In this document: piece after piece, positions 1 through 8,340 of the stretch
Layout: each line of letters opens with the position of its first letter
Position numbering within the stretch: the first letter of the stretch is position 1
Origin: Pseudomonas brassicacearum
GTDB taxonomy: Bacteria; Pseudomonadota; Gammaproteobacteria; Pseudomonadales; Pseudomonadaceae
Assembly (NCBI RefSeq): GCF_000585995.1
Contig: NZ_CP007410.1
Span: 372,001 to 436,000, forward strand
Length of the DNA: 64,000 bases
Direction: 5' to 3'
Program-made: the position numbers and the translations under genes
Notes under the pieces: model-generated
What the model was told of the DNA's origin: nothing
The model's input: only the letters and a program-made list of their open reading frames with translations
The model's database searches: none

Positions 1-997
1 TCACGCCGTCCCACTTGGTGCGGGTGTCGTCGCCACGGGTTTCACCGAAGCGCGCAAGTAATCGACCATTAACCGGCCATGGAAGTTTGCCCCGGGCCGA
101 ACCAAAAGCGCCGCCGAAGGTTTCGCCATCACTGGAAACCAGTGCGCCGGGGCTGGATTTCACCGGCTTGCGCGGCGCATCGCCGGAGTCTGCTTCGGCC
201 TGGGCTTCACGCAAACGCTTTTTTTCGGCTTCCTGCTGGGCGATCAGCGCTTTCTGGCGCGCTTCTTCTGCCTCTCGAGCCTGGCGGGCCAGGGTTTCCT
301 CAATGGTTTTCAACACGTTTGCCAGCTCAGCCTGATCCTGCTCGCGGGCCTTGAGCTTGCTGTCGCGGGCTTTCACATCGTCGTTCAGCTTGGCCAGGGC
401 CACCTGGCGCTCCTTGCGAACCTTATCGAGTTCATCGCGCTGGGTGTCGAGGCTGCTTTTCTGCACCAGCAACTGGGCTTGCTGCAATTCGATGTCTTTT
501 TCGACATTGGCCAGTTGGCGCAGGGTTTCGTTGAAGCTCTTGAGTTGTTCCAGGCGGGCCTGGCTCAGGTAATCGTAATAGGTGAGGGTACGAGCGAATT
601 TTTCGGGGTTCTGCTGGTTGAGCAGCAGCTTGAGATATTCCTGGCGGCCGTTCTGATAAGCGGCCCGGGCCTGGATGGCGATCAGCTTTTGCTGTTCAGC
701 GCGCGCGCTCTGGAGTTTTTTTTTCTCTCCATCGAGTCGCTGCAGCTCGGATTCGCTTTTCTTCAGCTCTTTTTGCAGGGCGTCGACCTGTTTCTCCAGC
801 TTGCCCATCTCGGTCTCGGTGCCGCGCAGGTCTTTCTGTACGCTGGATTTCTCTTCCTGCAACTTGCCCAGCAGTTTTTTCAGCTCGGCAATGTCCTGAC
901 GCGTGGCGTCCAACTGCTGTTGGGTTTGTGCGCGCTCGTCAGCAAAGGCTGGTTGGAGCAGGCAGGTCAGAGCAAGGGCTATCAGGACGCGAAGCAT
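1..997 (-). CDS. envC: EnvC-like murein hydrolase activator (3' end beyond window)
   Basis: The reading frame starts at the ATG whose first base is 997 and runs off the left edge, so only the N-terminal ~330 residues are visible. It opens with a signal peptide (MLRVLIALALTCLL, then an Ala-rich cleavage region). A long Gln/Glu/Lys/Leu-rich coiled coil follows (about residues 25-250), as in EnvC/NlpD-type activators. After a Pro/Ser linker the start of a LytM/M23 domain appears (PWPVNGRLLARFGE). Known EnvC proteins sit in the periplasm and activate N-acetylmuramyl-L-alanine amidases at the division septum; their LytM domain is itself catalytically degenerate. That degeneracy cannot be checked here because the domain is cut. 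The gene is co-oriented with gpmI, about 215 bp downstream of it, with a REP pair between them. Confidence 0.88.
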   Translation of the reverse strand, partial: MLRVLIALALTCLLQPAFADERAQTQQQLDATRQDIAELKKLLGKLQEEKSSVQKDLRGTETEMGKLEKQVDALQKELKKSESELQRLDGEKKKLQSARAEQQKLIAIQARAAYQNGRQEYLKLLLNQQNPEKFARTLTYYDYLSQARLEQLKSFNETLRQLANVEKDIELQQAQLLVQKSSLDTQRDELDKVRKERQVALAKLNDDVKARDSKLKAREQDQAELANVLKTIEETLARQAREAEEARQKALIAQQEAEKKRLREAQAEADSGDAPRKPVKSSPGALVSSDGETFGGAFGSARGKLPWPVNGRLLARFGETRGDDTRTKWDGV

Positions 998-1110
998 AGA
1001 GGCGGGCGACACCAGGGAAAGGGACGGCCTAGTATGCCCGCCCCACGCTGCAAAAAAAACGCCCATTTGGGGCTGTGTGATAACTGGCCTGAAAAACACC
1101 AAGAACCAAT

Positions 1111-1198
1111 GTGGGAGCGGGCTTGCTCGCGAATGCGGCGTGCCAGTCGACAGTTATGTGTCTGATGCACCGCATTCGCGAGCAAGCCCGCTCCCACA
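1111..1198. repeat. REP pair (REPIN), type A
   Basis: Two inverted copies of the type A palindrome (GTGGGAGCGGGCTTGCTCGCGA and its complement) enclose a ~45-bp loop. This is the commonest repeat of the window. It lies between the 3' end of gpmI and the start of envC. Confidence 0.93.
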
Positions 1199-1212
1199 GG
1201 GGACGTGTTTCG

Positions 1213-2742
1213 TCAGACCAGGATCGAAGTACCGGTCATTTCCGCCGGCTTCTCCATCCCCAGCAACATCAGCATGGTCGGCGCCACGTCAGCCAGTACA
1301 CCGCCGTCGCGGACCTTGAAGTCGCGCTTACCGACATAAATGAACGGCACCGGCTCGGTGGTGTGGGCGGTGTGGGCCTGGCCGGTGGATTCGTCTGACA
1401 TTTGCTCGACGTTGCCATGGTCGGCCGTGATCAACGCTTCGCCGCCGACTTTCTCCAAGGCCTCGACGATGCGGCCCACACAGGTGTCCAGGCATTCCAC
1501 GGCCTTGACCGCCGCGTCGAACACGCCGCTGTGGCCCACCATGTCGCCGTTGGCGTAGTTGACCACGATCACGTCGTAACGCTGGTTCTCAATGGCCTCG
1601 ACGATGCGGTCGGTCACTTCCGGCGCGCTCATCTCTGGTTGCAGGTCGTAGGTGGCGACTTTCGGCGAGGGGATCAGGATGCGTTCTTCGCCCGGGAAGG
1701 GCTCTTCGCGGCCACCGGAGAAAAAGAACGTCACGTGGGCGTACTTTTCGGTTTCAGCGATGCGCAGTTGGGTCTTGCCGTTTTTCGCCAGGTAGTCGCC
1801 CAGCACGTTTTCCAGGCTGCCGGCGGCGAAGGCCGATGGCGCGGGGATGCTGGCCGCGTATTGGGTCAGCATGACGAAGCCGGCCAGTTTTGGCTGGCGG
1901 GCACGCTCGAATTCCTTGAAATCGTCTTCGACGAAAACGCGGGTCAGCTCGCGGGCGCGGTCGGCACGGAAGTTCATGAACACCACGGCGTCGCCGTCTT
2001 CCACTTTTACCGGCTCGCCGATGGTGGTGGCCTTGACGAACTCGTCGCTTTCGCCGCGTTCATAGGCGGCTTGCAGGCCTTCCTGGGCGGTGGCGGCGTT
2101 GAACTCGGCGCTGCCGTCGACGATCAGGTTGTAGGCCTGGGCCACGCGGTCCCAACGGTTGTCGCGGTCCATGGCGTAGTAACGGCCGACAATACTGGCG
2201 ATACGGCCTTTGCCGAGGGCCTGGAAGGTGGCGTCCAGCAGCTCGATCGACGAGGTGGCGCTTTTGGGCGGCGTGTCGCGGCCATCAAGGAAAGCGTGCA
2301 GGTAGATCTTCTCGGCGCCGCGCTTGAAGGCCAGCTCGGCCATGGCAATCAGGTGATCCTGGTGGCTGTGAACGCCACCGTCGGACAGCAGACCCATGAA
2401 ATGCACGGCCTTGCCGGCGGCCACGGCTTTATCCACGGCGGCGCAGATGGTCGGGTTTTCGAAGAATTCGCCGTCGCGGATCGATTTGGTCACGCGGGTG
2501 AAGTCCTGGTACACCACGCGGCCTGCGCCGAGGTTCATGTGGCCGACTTCGGAGTTGCCCATCTGCCCGTCCGGCAGGCCGACGTCCATGCCGCTGCCGG
2601 AGATCAGGCCGTTCGGCACGGAGGCCCACAGGCGGTCCAGCACAGGCTTCTTGGCCGCATACACGGCGTTGGATTCGTGGCTGTCACTGTGACCGAAGCC
2701 GTCGAGAATCATCAGGACCAAAGGTTTAGGCGTGGTAGTCAT
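1213..2742 (-). CDS. gpmI: 2,3-bisphosphoglycerate-independent phosphoglycerate mutase
   Basis: This 509-residue protein has the family's usual length. It interconverts 3- and 2-phosphoglycerate in glycolysis and gluconeogenesis in the cytoplasm, using two metal ions and a phosphoserine. Visible motifs are LMILDGFG near the N-terminus (metal-binding Asp), [14 protein letters not shown] (the catalytic Ser region), a central insertion domain with [11 protein letters not shown], and [11 protein letters not shown] and HTTEPVPF near the C-terminus. The frame stays open 26 codons further upstream, but the ATG at 2742 gives the [15 protein letters not shown] start normal for the family and was chosen. 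It is divergent from the rhodanese gene. Confidence 0.96.
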   Translation of the reverse strand: MTTTPKPLVLMILDGFGHSDSHESNAVYAAKKPVLDRLWASVPNGLISGSGMDVGLPDGQMGNSEVGHMNLGAGRVVYQDFTRVTKSIRDGEFFENPTICAAVDKAVAAGKAVHFMGLLSDGGVHSHQDHLIAMAELAFKRGAEKIYLHAFLDGRDTPPKSATSSIELLDATFQALGKGRIASIVGRYYAMDRDNRWDRVAQAYNLIVDGSAEFNAATAQEGLQAAYERGESDEFVKATTIGEPVKVEDGDAVVFMNFRADRARELTRVFVEDDFKEFERARQPKLAGFVMLTQYAASIPAPSAFAAGSLENVLGDYLAKNGKTQLRIAETEKYAHVTFFFSGGREEPFPGEERILIPSPKVATYDLQPEMSAPEVTDRIVEAIENQRYDVIVVNYANGDMVGHSGVFDAAVKAVECLDTCVGRIVEALEKVGGEALITADHGNVEQMSDESTGQAHTAHTTEPVPFIYVGKRDFKVRDGGVLADVAPTMLMLLGMEKPAEMTGTSILV

Positions 2743-2833
2743 GGAATCCACTCGTGGCTGGTTAAAAGAAGACGATGGAAAAGGGACGGGCAGTTTAAAG
2801 GTAAGTTCCGACGGCGTCACCGCCGGGCGGGGT

Positions 2834-2861
2834 TTGGCCGGCCTTGCGTGCTGTGTATACT
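2834..2861 (+). promoter_or_regulatory. Candidate sigma-70 promoter for the rhodanese-grxC-secB cluster
   Basis: TTGGCC (2834-2839) and TATACT (2856-2861) are separated by 16 bp. They lie 33 bp upstream of the ATG at 2895, in the divergent region shared with gpmI. The assignment rests on sequence match only. Confidence 0.5.
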
Positions 2862-2894
2862 GGCCGACATTTTAACGCCCTGGAACCTCCTTCG

Positions 2895-3308
2895 ATGGTT
2901 GCTCACCTGATTGAATTTGCCACTAACCACTACATTCTCGTCGGTATCTTCGTCGTACTGCTGGCGTTGCTGGTCGCCCATACGATGCAGGGCGGCGGCC
3001 GTAGCCTGAGCACTGGCGAGCTGACCGCGCTGGTCAACAAGGATGCCGGCGTGGTGGTGGATATCCGCCCGAGCAAGGATTACGCCGCTGGTCACATTGT
3101 CGGGGCGGTGAACATTCCCCAGGACAAACTGATCGCGCGTATCGGCGAACTGGAAAAACACAAGGCCAAGACGCTGATCCTGGTGGACGCCCAAGGCCAG
3201 CACGCCGGTACCCTTGCCCGCGAGTTGATGAAGTCCGGTTTCACCGCCGCCAAGCTGTCCGGTGGCGTTTCCAGTTGGAAAGCCGACAATCTGCCGCTGG
3301 TGAAGTGA
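2895..3308 (+). CDS. Membrane-anchored single-domain rhodanese (YibN type)
   Basis: This 137-residue protein has one N-terminal membrane segment (HYILVGIFVVLLALLVAHTM, about residues 12-31) followed by a rhodanese domain (VVVDIRPSKDYAAGHIVGAVNIP). The catalytic loop position reads LVDAQGQHAGTLA, so the usual active-site Cys of sulfurtransferases is replaced. That makes enzymatic sulfur transfer unlikely, and the YibN group is known for such inactive domains. The ATG at 2895 was preferred over an upstream in-frame ATG (2844) because it puts the membrane segment near the N-terminus. It is followed after one base by grxC and then secB, the same order as in other pseudomonads. The function is unknown; a role at the inner membrane near the Sec pathway is only a context guess. 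Confidence 0.85.
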   Translation: MVAHLIEFATNHYILVGIFVVLLALLVAHTMQGGGRSLSTGELTALVNKDAGVVVDIRPSKDYAAGHIVGAVNIPQDKLIARIGELEKHKAKTLILVDAQGQHAGTLARELMKSGFTAAKLSGGVSSWKADNLPLVK

Positions 3309-3309
3309 G

Positions 3310-3564
3310 ATGGCCCACGTCGTTGTCTATTCCAGCGATTACTGCCCCTATTGCTCCAGAGCCAAGTTCCTGCTCCAGAACAAAGGTGTGGCTTTCGAAG
3401 AGATCAAGGTCGACGGCAAGCCGCAACTGCGCGCCGAAATGACCCAAAAGGCCGGACGTACCTCCGTGCCGCAGATCTGGATCGGCAGCACCCACGTAGG
3501 CGGCTGCGATGATCTGTTCGCCCTGGAGCGCGCCGGCAAGCTCGACGCGCTGCTCAAGGCCTGA
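3310..3564 (+). CDS. grxC: Glutaredoxin 3 (GrxC)
   Basis: This 84-residue dithiol glutaredoxin carries the CPYC active site in YSSDYCPYCSRAK (about residues 6-18). The cis-proline loop TSVPQIWIG and the GGCDDL glutathione-binding segment are also present. It reduces disulfides and glutathionylated proteins in the cytoplasm with glutathione as electron donor. It begins one base after the rhodanese stop and is followed by secB after 39 bp, so the three genes probably share a transcript. Confidence 0.95.
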   Translation: MAHVVVYSSDYCPYCSRAKFLLQNKGVAFEEIKVDGKPQLRAEMTQKAGRTSVPQIWIGSTHVGGCDDLFALERAGKLDALLKA

Positions 3565-3603
3565 ATTTCCCACTAAAGAACCTGAAAGTAAGAAGGATCT
3601 GCG

Positions 3604-4086
3604 ATGACTGACCAACAGAACACAGCTGCCAGCGAAGAAGAAGCCGCACCGCAATTCTCCTTGCAGCGCATTTATGTACGTGACCTGTCCTTCGAAGCCC
3701 CGAAAAGCCCGGCGATCTTTCGCCAGCAGTGGGAACCGAGCGTAGGCCTGGACCTGAACACCCGCCAGAAGGCCCTGGAAGACGACTTCCATGAAGTGGT
3801 GCTGACCCTGTCGGTGACCGTGAAGAACGGTGACGAAGTGGCATTCATCGCCGAAGTGCAGCAGGCCGGGATCTTCCTGATCAAGAACCTGGATGCCGCT
3901 TCGATGAGCCACACCCTGGGCGCGTTTTGCCCAAACATCCTGTTCCCCTACGCCCGCGAAACCCTGGACAGCCTGGTGACCCGCGGTTCGTTCCCGGCCC
4001 TGATGCTGGCTCCGGTGAACTTCGATGCGCTGTACGCGCAAGAACTGCAGCGCATGCAGCAAGAAGGCGGCGCGACCGTTCAGTAA
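3604..4086 (+). CDS. secB: Protein-export chaperone SecB
   Basis: This 160-residue acidic protein shows the SecB signatures [16 protein letters not shown] and [19 protein letters not shown]. SecB works as a tetramer that keeps preproteins unfolded and delivers them to SecA at the inner membrane. The start ATG at 3604 is preceded by AGAAGGATCTGCG, which contains a good ribosome-binding site. It is the third gene of the rhodanese-grxC-secB cluster, and a REP pair follows its stop. Confidence 0.96.
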   Translation: MTDQQNTAASEEEAAPQFSLQRIYVRDLSFEAPKSPAIFRQQWEPSVGLDLNTRQKALEDDFHEVVLTLSVTVKNGDEVAFIAEVQQAGIFLIKNLDAASMSHTLGAFCPNILFPYARETLDSLVTRGSFPALMLAPVNFDALYAQELQRMQQEGGATVQ

Positions 4087-4101
4087 GTCGACGCAAACCC
4101 T

Positions 4102-4189
4102 GTGGGAGCGGGCTTGCCCGCGAAAGCGGTGTGTCAGGCGACATTGATGTCAACTGACACTCCCTATTCGCGAGCAAGCCCGCTCCCAC
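4102..4189. repeat. REP pair (REPIN), type A
   Basis: Inverted type A palindromes lie between the convergent 3' ends of secB and trmL. The left copy has the CCCGCGA variant also found in the tandem array near 54.4 kb. Confidence 0.93.
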
Positions 4190-4204
4190 ATTTGTTATGG
4201 GGTG

Positions 4205-4660
4205 TTATTGGAACCCGTTCTGCCGCCACGCCTCATAAACCGCCACCGCCACGGTGTTGGACAGGTTCAGGCTGCGACAACCTTCGCGCATTGGTAGACG
4301 CAGGCGTTGCTCGGCGGGCAGGGCGTCCAGCACCTCGGCTGGCAGGCCTCGGCTTTCCGGACCGAACACAAACGCATCGCCGGCGACGAAACGGGCGTCA
4401 TGGAACGGCCGCGAACCCTTGGTGGTGAAGGCAAACAAGCGCGGATGCCCGAGGCTTTCCAGACAACTGGCGAGGTCGGCGTGACGCTGCAAGGTGGCAT
4501 ACTCGTGATAGTCGAGGCCGGCACGGCGCAGGCGCTTGTCGTCCATCTCGAAGCCCAGCGGTTCGATCAAATGCAGGTGGCAGCCGCTGTTGGCGCACAG
4601 CCTGATGACGTTGCCGGTATTCGGCGGGATTTCCGGTTGAAAAAGGATGACGTGAAACAT
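4205..4660 (-). CDS. trmL: tRNA (cytidine/uridine-34-2'-O)-methyltransferase TrmL
   Basis: This 151-residue SPOUT-fold methyltransferase uses S-adenosylmethionine to methylate the 2'-OH of the wobble nucleotide of tRNA-Leu isoacceptors. Diagnostic segments are NTGNVIRLCANSG near the N-terminus, the LIEPLGF strand, FVFGPESRGLP, and the knot motif RSLNLSNTVAVAVYEAWRQ at the C-terminus. The length is that of the minimal TrmL family. The 5' end overlaps the proposed start of the divergent small membrane protein by two bases, so both genes must be served by promoters lying inside each other's leader or coding region. Confidence 0.95.
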   Translation of the reverse strand: MFHVILFQPEIPPNTGNVIRLCANSGCHLHLIEPLGFEMDDKRLRRAGLDYHEYATLQRHADLASCLESLGHPRLFAFTTKGSRPFHDARFVAGDAFVFGPESRGLPAEVLDALPAEQRLRLPMREGCRSLNLSNTVAVAVYEAWRQNGFQ

Positions 4661-5099
4661 GCACGGCTCCGCAGATAAAGATGAGCGGCATTCTACGCCG
4701 CAAACCGATCAGCGTTCGAAGCTAATGCCTCGGGTGATGGGCTCTTTGGCGATCGTCGGCGTGATGGTCGGGCTGATGATCGGGCGCCTGACCACGCCCG
4801 AACCGAGCGAGTTGCAGCAGATCGAGGTGGCCGATGGGGCGTTGGTGGCCTGGTTCAACAACGAACCCAAGTTGCATGGGGAAGTCATCGATGGCTCAGT
4901 GGCGCTGTTGTTCGAAGCCGAAGGCCGGGCGCAGAAAGGCCAGCTCAAGCTCAACGGCAAGGATGTGAACTGGCGGGTGCGTTTGAGTGATAAGGGCTTG
5001 TTGCTGACGCTGGTGGCGGCGCGTCCGTTGCGGGGGGAGTGGACCGGCAGCGAGGTCGATGACCGCTGGCGGCTGGAGGTCCGTCTCCAGGAGCAATAA
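4659..5099 (+). CDS. Small membrane-anchored protein of unknown function
   Basis: This 146-residue protein has a polar N-terminal tail, one membrane helix (VMGSLAIVGVMVGLMIG, about residues 26-42) and a ~100-residue soluble part that should face the periplasm. No known domain was recognised. A gene of unknown function occupies this same place between trmL and ntrC in other pseudomonads. The start is uncertain: the ATG at 4659 overlaps the divergent trmL start, while an ATG at 4725 would place the helix nearer the N-terminus and give 124 residues. A strong terminator lies downstream at 5361-5393, beyond the oppositely oriented NrsZ-like RNA. Confidence 0.7.
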   Translation: MHGSADKDERHSTPQTDQRSKLMPRVMGSLAIVGVMVGLMIGRLTTPEPSELQQIEVADGALVAWFNNEPKLHGEVIDGSVALLFEAEGRAQKGQLKLNGKDVNWRVRLSDKGLLLTLVAARPLRGEWTGSEVDDRWRLEVRLQEQ

Positions 5100-5295
5100 A
5101 AGAGGGAATCCCCGGCCTGCCTGTACCAAGGTCCCCAAAACGGGAGGGCTTGCGCTGAGCGCACGGCCCTGGTGTAAAGAAGGGAAACCTTGACCTGCCT
5201 GTATCAAGGCCCCCAAAACAGTGGGCTCGATGAGCCCGGTATAAAATGGGGAATCCCCGGCCTGCCTGTACCAAGGTCCCCGAAACTGGGTAGTG
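5095..5295 (-). ncRNA. nrsZ: NrsZ-like nitrogen-regulated small RNA
   Basis: Three related units (cores about 5248-5281, 5182-5214 and 5103-5136) lie downstream of ntrC and co-oriented with it. A near-perfect sigma-54 promoter precedes them. On the minus strand each unit folds as an outer G-rich/C-rich stem, an inner 6-bp stem and the invariant loop UACAGGCAGG, followed by a U-rich run. The inner stem is CCUUGG/CCGGGG in units 1 and 3 and CCUUGA/UCAAGG in unit 2. These are compensatory changes, and the G-U pairs exist only in minus-strand RNA. Two further hairpins (GGGCTC-GAT-GAGCCC, and one around 5146-5170) separate the units. In P. aeruginosa the processed RNA NrsZ occupies the ntrC-downstream position, is NtrC/RpoN dependent and has a repeated-hairpin layout. 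The identity is inferred from position, promoter and architecture. The exact ends are estimates. Confidence 0.8.
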
Positions 5296-5305
5296 ATCTA
5301 GCTAT

Positions 5306-5321
5306 TGCAGGGGGCGTGCCA
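5306..5321 (-). promoter_or_regulatory. Sigma-54 promoter of the NrsZ-like RNA
   Basis: The minus strand reads TGGCACGCCCCCTGCA, which matches TGGCACG-N4-TTGCA at all but one position and has the correct GG/GC spacing. The predicted start is near 5295, just before the first RNA hairpin unit. Confidence 0.85.
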
Positions 5322-5360
5322 GTTTTAAATTATTTGTCACAAAAACGCTTTCTGTGACGC

Positions 5361-5393
5361 AAAAGCCCCGTATTCCGGGGTTTTTGCTTTTTT
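5361..5393 (+). terminator. Rho-independent terminator
   Basis: The hairpin CCCCG-TATTC-CGGGG is followed on the plus strand by TTTTTGCTTTTTTG, ending the 4659-5099 transcript. On the minus strand it is followed by only CTTTTG, so it could also weakly stop ntrBC read-through upstream of the small-RNA promoter. Confidence 0.8.
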
Positions 5394-5460
5394 GTGCGAT
5401 TTTTTTCGAGTTGGATCGATGGGTTTTGGCGGGTGGGGCATGTGCAATTGCGGTTCGTAG

Positions 5461-5477
5461 TGCATTGATGCGGTGCA
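5461..5477. promoter_or_regulatory. Candidate NtrC enhancer site for the NrsZ-like RNA
   Basis: The minus strand reads TGCACCGCATCAATGCA, an imperfect dyad matching the NtrC pattern TGCACC-N5-GGTGCA in its outer positions. It lies about 166-182 bp upstream of the predicted start near 5295. Confidence 0.5.
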
Positions 5478-5493
5478 TGAAGCCTTTAAAAGC

Positions 5494-5559
5494 ATCGCGA
5501 GCAAGCTCGCTCCCACAGTAATTGCGTTTCCCTTGTGGGAGCGAGCTTGCTCGCGATTG
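5494..5559. repeat. REP pair (REPIN), type A, short loop
   Basis: Inverted copies of GCGAGCAAGCTCGCTCCCAC are separated by only about 20 bp. They lie directly downstream of ntrC. Confidence 0.92.
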
Positions 5560-5590
5560 GCCCTACAGCTCAGCGAAGAACCAAGGCCTT

Positions 5591-7027
5591 TCAGCCCTCT
5601 TCGCCGTCATCATCATCCCCACCATCGACCTTCATCCCCAACTCCTTGATCTTGCGGGTCAAGGTGTTGCGGCCCCAGCCCAGCAGCACGGCGGCATCGC
5701 GGCGGCGGCCGGCGGTGTGTTTGAGGGCGGTTTCGATCATGATCCGCTCGAAACTCGGCACGGCGCTGTCCAGCAGGCTCGACTGGCCACGGGCCAGGGC
5801 CTGGTCGGCCCATTGGCGCAGTGCCTGTTCCCAGTTGGTCACGGGCGCCGAATCCTGCGGCAGGCTCAACAGTTCCGGCGGCAGGTCGCTGATGTGCACT
5901 TCACGACCCGAAGCCATCACCGTGATCCAGCGACAGGTGTTCTCCAGCTGGCGCACGTTGCCGGGCCACGGCAGGTTCTTGAGGTATTCCTCGGTTTCGC
6001 TCTTGAGCAGCTTGGGCTCCACCGCCAGTTCCTGGGCTGCGCGGCTGAGGAAGTGCCGGGCCAGGGTCGGGATGTCTTCGCGACGGTCGGCCATGCGCGG
6101 GATATGGATGCGGATCACGTTCAGGCGGTGGAACAAGTCTTCGCGGAATTTGCCCGCGTGAACCAGGGTTTCCAGGTTCTGGTGGGTCGCGGCAATGATG
6201 CGCACATCGACCTTGACCGGCGTATGCCCGCCCACGCGATAAAACTCGCCGTCGGCCAGCACGCGCAGCAGGCGGGTCTGGGTGTCGGCCGGCATGTCGC
6301 CGATCTCATCGAGGAACAACGTGCCGCCGTCCGCTTGTTCGAAGCGCCCGCGTCGCAGGTTGGCCGCGCCGGTGAACGCACCTTTTTCGTGACCGAACAA
6401 CTCGGATTCCATCAAGTCCTTGGGAATCGCCGCCATGTTCAGCGCGATGAACGGCGATGCCGCTCGTGGACTGTGGCGATGCAGGGCATGGGCAACCAGT
6501 TCTTTACCGGTGCCCGACTCGCCGTTGATCAGCACGGTGATGTTGGAGTGGCTCAAGCGCCCGATGGCGCGAAACACTTCCTGCATCGCCGGCGCTTCGC
6601 CGATGATTTCCGGGGTACGGGCCAAGGCCGGCACCTCTTCCATGCCCTGCTGTTCCTGGGCGTGCTGGTTGGCGCGCTTGACCAGCGACACCGCTTCATC
6701 GACGTCGAACGGCTTGGGCAGGTATTCGAAGGCGCCGCCCTGGTAGGACGCCACGGCGCTGTCCAGGTCTGAATGGGCGGTCATGATGATCACCGGCAGC
6801 CGTGGATGCTGCTCGCGAATCCGCGCCAGCAGGTCCAGGCCGCTGGCGCCGGGCATGCGGATGTCGGAGATGATGACGTCCGGTTGCTGACGCGCCAGGC
6901 GACTCATCACCCCGTCGGCGCTGTCGAAGCTCTGGGTGGTCATGCCTTCTTGTTGCAAGGCTTTCTCCAGGACCCAACGGATAGAACGGTCGTCATCGAC
7001 GATCCACACGGTTTCACTACGGCTCAT
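5591..7027 (-). CDS. ntrC: Nitrogen regulator NtrC (sigma-54 activator)
   Basis: This 478-residue response regulator has three domains. The receiver domain (about 1-120) has the phospho-acceptor Asp at 55 in [12 protein letters not shown]. The AAA+ sigma-54 interaction domain (about 140-375) has Walker A GESGTGKE and the sigma-54 contact loop GAFTGA. The C-terminal Fis-type helix-turn-helix contains [18 protein letters not shown]. Phosphorylated by NtrB under nitrogen limitation, it activates sigma-54 promoters such as glnA. The start overlaps the ntrB stop by 4 bp, so the pair is translationally coupled. Confidence 0.97.
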   Translation of the reverse strand: MSRSETVWIVDDDRSIRWVLEKALQQEGMTTQSFDSADGVMSRLARQQPDVIISDIRMPGASGLDLLARIREQHPRLPVIIMTAHSDLDSAVASYQGGAFEYLPKPFDVDEAVSLVKRANQHAQEQQGMEEVPALARTPEIIGEAPAMQEVFRAIGRLSHSNITVLINGESGTGKELVAHALHRHSPRAASPFIALNMAAIPKDLMESELFGHEKGAFTGAANLRRGRFEQADGGTLFLDEIGDMPADTQTRLLRVLADGEFYRVGGHTPVKVDVRIIAATHQNLETLVHAGKFREDLFHRLNVIRIHIPRMADRREDIPTLARHFLSRAAQELAVEPKLLKSETEEYLKNLPWPGNVRQLENTCRWITVMASGREVHISDLPPELLSLPQDSAPVTNWEQALRQWADQALARGQSSLLDSAVPSFERIMIETALKHTAGRRRDAAVLLGWGRNTLTRKIKELGMKVDGGDDDDGEEG

Positions 7028-8109
7028 GTCGATGTGGCTCCTTGTTCCAGTGGCAGGAAGATCGAGAAAGTGGTGTGGCCGGGGTGGCTTTCACACTCGA
7101 TCAAGCCCTGATGCTGACTGATGATGTTCTGGGTAATGGACAGGCCCAGCCCGGTACCGTCCGGACGACCGCTGACCATGGGAAAGAAGATGGTTTCCTG
7201 CAGCTCGGTGGGGATGCCCGGGCCGTTGTCGATGATTTCGATCTTGGTCACCAGGCGATGACGCACGTGGCCGATGGTGAACTGGCGCATGGCGCGGGTG
7301 CGCAGGCTGATGCGGCCCAGGCGCAGCTCGTTCTGGCTGCTGATGGCTTGCATCGCGTTGCGCACGATGTTCAGCACGGCCTGGATCATTTGTTCGCGGT
7401 CGATCAATACGTCGGGAATGCTTGGGTCGTAGTCGCGCACCAAGGTGATGCAGCCCTGGCTTTCGGCTTCCACGAGGCTGCTGACGCGCTCCAGCACCTC
7501 ATGGACGTTGCACATCGCCAGGGACGGCAGCTTGTTCGAGCCGAGCATGCGGTCCACCAGGTTTCGCAGGCGGTCAGCTTCCTCGATGATGACGTTGGTG
7601 TAGTCCTTGAGGCTTTCTTCCGGCAGCTCGCGGGCGAGTAACTGCGCGGCGCCGCGAATCCCGCCGAGGGGGTTCTTGATCTCGTGGGCCAGGCCGCGCA
7701 CCAACATCTTGCTGGTTTCCTGCTTGGACAGCTGGGCCTCTTCCTTGGTGATGCGCAGCAGGCGATCACGAGGGTGGACTTCCAGCAGCAGCAAGGTGGC
7801 GCCGTTGTTCAGGATCGGGGTGACGGCGTAGTCCACGGTCAGGGTCTGGCCGGTCAGGGCGGTGAGCATCGCTTCGCGCTTGGTGAAGGGATGAGCCTGT
7901 TCCACCGCTTGGCGCAAGGAGTTGAGGGCCTCGGCGGATTCAGTAAACAACTCGCTGATGAACTGCCCATGGCTGCGCTGGCCGCTGACGGCCAGGAGCA
8001 TCTCCGCCGCCGGGTTCATGTACTCGAGGCGCAATTGGGCGTCGAGCAGGATGGTCGCGGTGGTGAGGTTATCGAGTAGCAAGCGGTGTAGTGCGTCGCT
8101 AATGGTCAT
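7024..8109 (-). CDS. ntrB: Nitrogen sensor kinase NtrB
   Basis: This 361-residue cytoplasmic histidine kinase/phosphatase has an N-terminal PAS domain (about 10-110), a dimerisation/phosphoacceptor helix with the His in RGLAHEIKNPLGGIRGAAQLL, and an ATPase domain with N, G1 and G2 boxes (NIVRNAMQA, IDNGPGIP, GTGLGLSI). Family members respond to PII protein and glutamine status and set the phosphorylation of NtrC. There is no membrane segment. The promoter should lie in the 230 bp upstream, which contains an NtrC-like dyad at 8310-8324. No correctly spaced sigma-54 site was seen there, so transcription is probably sigma-70 dependent with NtrC feedback. Confidence 0.97.
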   Translation of the reverse strand: MTISDALHRLLLDNLTTATILLDAQLRLEYMNPAAEMLLAVSGQRSHGQFISELFTESAEALNSLRQAVEQAHPFTKREAMLTALTGQTLTVDYAVTPILNNGATLLLLEVHPRDRLLRITKEEAQLSKQETSKMLVRGLAHEIKNPLGGIRGAAQLLARELPEESLKDYTNVIIEEADRLRNLVDRMLGSNKLPSLAMCNVHEVLERVSSLVEAESQGCITLVRDYDPSIPDVLIDREQMIQAVLNIVRNAMQAISSQNELRLGRISLRTRAMRQFTIGHVRHRLVTKIEIIDNGPGIPTELQETIFFPMVSGRPDGTGLGLSITQNIISQHQGLIECESHPGHTTFSIFLPLEQGATST

Positions 8110-8309
8110 CAGGACCTCTTTTGGAGCGTAGCAAGCACGCGTATGACGCGCCGGTACAAGGAAAATGCAAAAAACAAACCAAGGCTCCGAAAAGAAGCGT
8201 TTAGAGCCCTAAAAAGGCTTTATCCGCCCATTTGCGTGGCGTTTTGCCAGTTTTTACGGGTACTTTCGAACCAGAATGGGATGAGGCCTGGGTATCCGTG
8301 CAAGCATGC

Positions 8310-8324
8310 GCACCAATATAGTGC
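8310..8324. promoter_or_regulatory. Candidate NtrC binding site upstream of ntrBC
   Basis: GCACCAATATAGTGC matches the NtrC dyad GCACC-N5-GGTGC at 9 of 10 specified positions. It lies about 200 bp upstream of the ntrB start and 17 bp beyond the end of the upstream DUF4124 gene. Confidence 0.5.
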
Positions 8325-8340
8325 GTCTGCCTGGGCGGTG

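Noticed and set aside
5017..5032. Plus-strand sigma-54-like site CGGCGCGTCCGTTGCG for the small RNA
   Set aside because: It lies inside a coding region and is a poorer match than the minus-strand site at 5306-5321; G-U pairs and U-rich runs also support the minus strand.
8234..8252. Sigma-54-like TGGCAAAACGCCACGC upstream of ntrB
   Set aside because: GG and GC are one base too far apart for a functional element.
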